In this document: piece by piece, positions 63,809-64,000 of the stretch
Numbering within the stretch: the first letter of the stretch is position 1
Layout: the number at the start of each line of letters is the position of its first letter
From: Bacteroidota bacterium
GTDB lineage: Bacteria; Bacteroidota; Bacteroidia; Chitinophagales; Chitinophagaceae
Reading direction: 5' to 3'
Length of the DNA stretch: 64,000 bases
Assembly (NCBI GenBank): GCA_016706595.1
Contig: JADJJH010000001.1
Location: 434,001 to 498,000, forward strand
Position numbers and translations under genes: made by a program
Notes under the pieces: generated by a model
Database searches by the model: none
What the model saw: only the letters and a program-made list of their open reading frames with translations
What the model was told of the DNA's origin: nothing

Positions 63809-64000
63809 ATGAGATTTTTCTTAACAGGATTTATGGGTTGCGGTAAAAGTTTTTGGGGAAGAAGATTAGCGCCCATTTACAATTTACCTTTTTTTGATTT
63901 AGATGAAGTGATTGAAACATCAGAAGGGAAATCAATTTCAACCATTTTTGAGGAAATAGGAGAGGAGGCTTTTAGGGAACTTGAAAAATTTCATTTACAC
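63809..64000 (+). CDS. aroK: Shikimate kinase, 5' part (cut by window end)
   Basis: First 64 codons from ATG 63809, open to the window edge. It begins MRFFLTGFMGCGKSFWGRRL, with P-loop GFMGCGKS, then the shikimate-binding Asp of FFDLDEVIE and the motif ISTIFEEIGEEAFRELE typical of shikimate kinase. The product phosphorylates shikimate in chorismate synthesis. The C-terminal LID and RR motif are outside the window. Confidence 0.92.
   Translation, partial: MRFFLTGFMGCGKSFWGRRLAPIYNLPFFDLDEVIETSEGKSISTIFEEIGEEAFRELEKFHLH

Overview
This 64 kb window is chromosomal DNA from a low-GC member of the Bacteroidetes. The evidence is SprB-type repeat proteins, type IX secretion (T9SS) type A C-terminal sorting domains, a Flavobacterium-like tyrosine ammonia-lyase, a PorT-type outer-membrane barrel, and several promoters with the Bacteroidetes -7 element TAnnTTTG. 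No tRNA, rRNA, CRISPR array, prophage or complete insertion sequence was seen. The window opens just upstream of one gene and ends inside aroK.

Layout. 1-25.2 kb is a surface-protein locus. A 4183-residue SprB-repeat protein (+) is followed by a 272-residue T9SS type A protein and an MsbA-like ABC exporter. Facing them on the minus strand are a 2912-residue giant, with two GEVED domains and about 31 copies of a 46-residue Cys-pair module, and a 216-residue T9SS type A protein. The two giants share the 46-residue module, SprB modules and a C-terminal region with paired dockerin-like calcium loops. Neither has an obvious T9SS sorting domain. 25.4-29.6 kb (-) holds a tyrosine ammonia-lyase, then an outer-membrane barrel, a FabG-like reductase, a PaiB-like flavoprotein and a GNAT acetyltransferase; lyase plus reductase suggests flexirubin/aryl-polyene metabolism. 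29.7-32.9 kb has a SIMPL-domain protein and a histidine kinase with a FixL-like PAS domain, paired with a response regulator fused to a CRP/FNR-type DNA-binding module.

33.06-34.26 kb is a bizarre, almost pure G/T tract with homopolymers up to 68 nt. It is probably an assembly or sequencing artefact and gives spurious long ORFs on both strands.

34.3-64 kb is mostly housekeeping: a conserved hypothetical, trxA, dnaE, a TPR-sensor adenylate cyclase, uvrA, a GT9 glycosyltransferase, a GH19 lysozyme/chitinase-like enzyme, maeB, a prolyl oligopeptidase with an M28 peptidase, an O6-alkylguanine methyltransferase, a TolC-HlyD-ABC export operon divergent from a TetR regulator with a visible candidate operator, trpS, a deoxynucleoside kinase, a secreted hypothetical, ychF, an RNA m5C methyltransferase and the start of aroK.

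The strongest leads are the higher-order repeats of the plus-strand giant (exact 927-nt and 996-nt periods), the Cys-deficient cap modules at each module junction, the pairing of dockerin-like giants with small T9SS proteins, the FixL-like kinase with its CRP-fused regulator, and the degenerate ATPase of the export operon.
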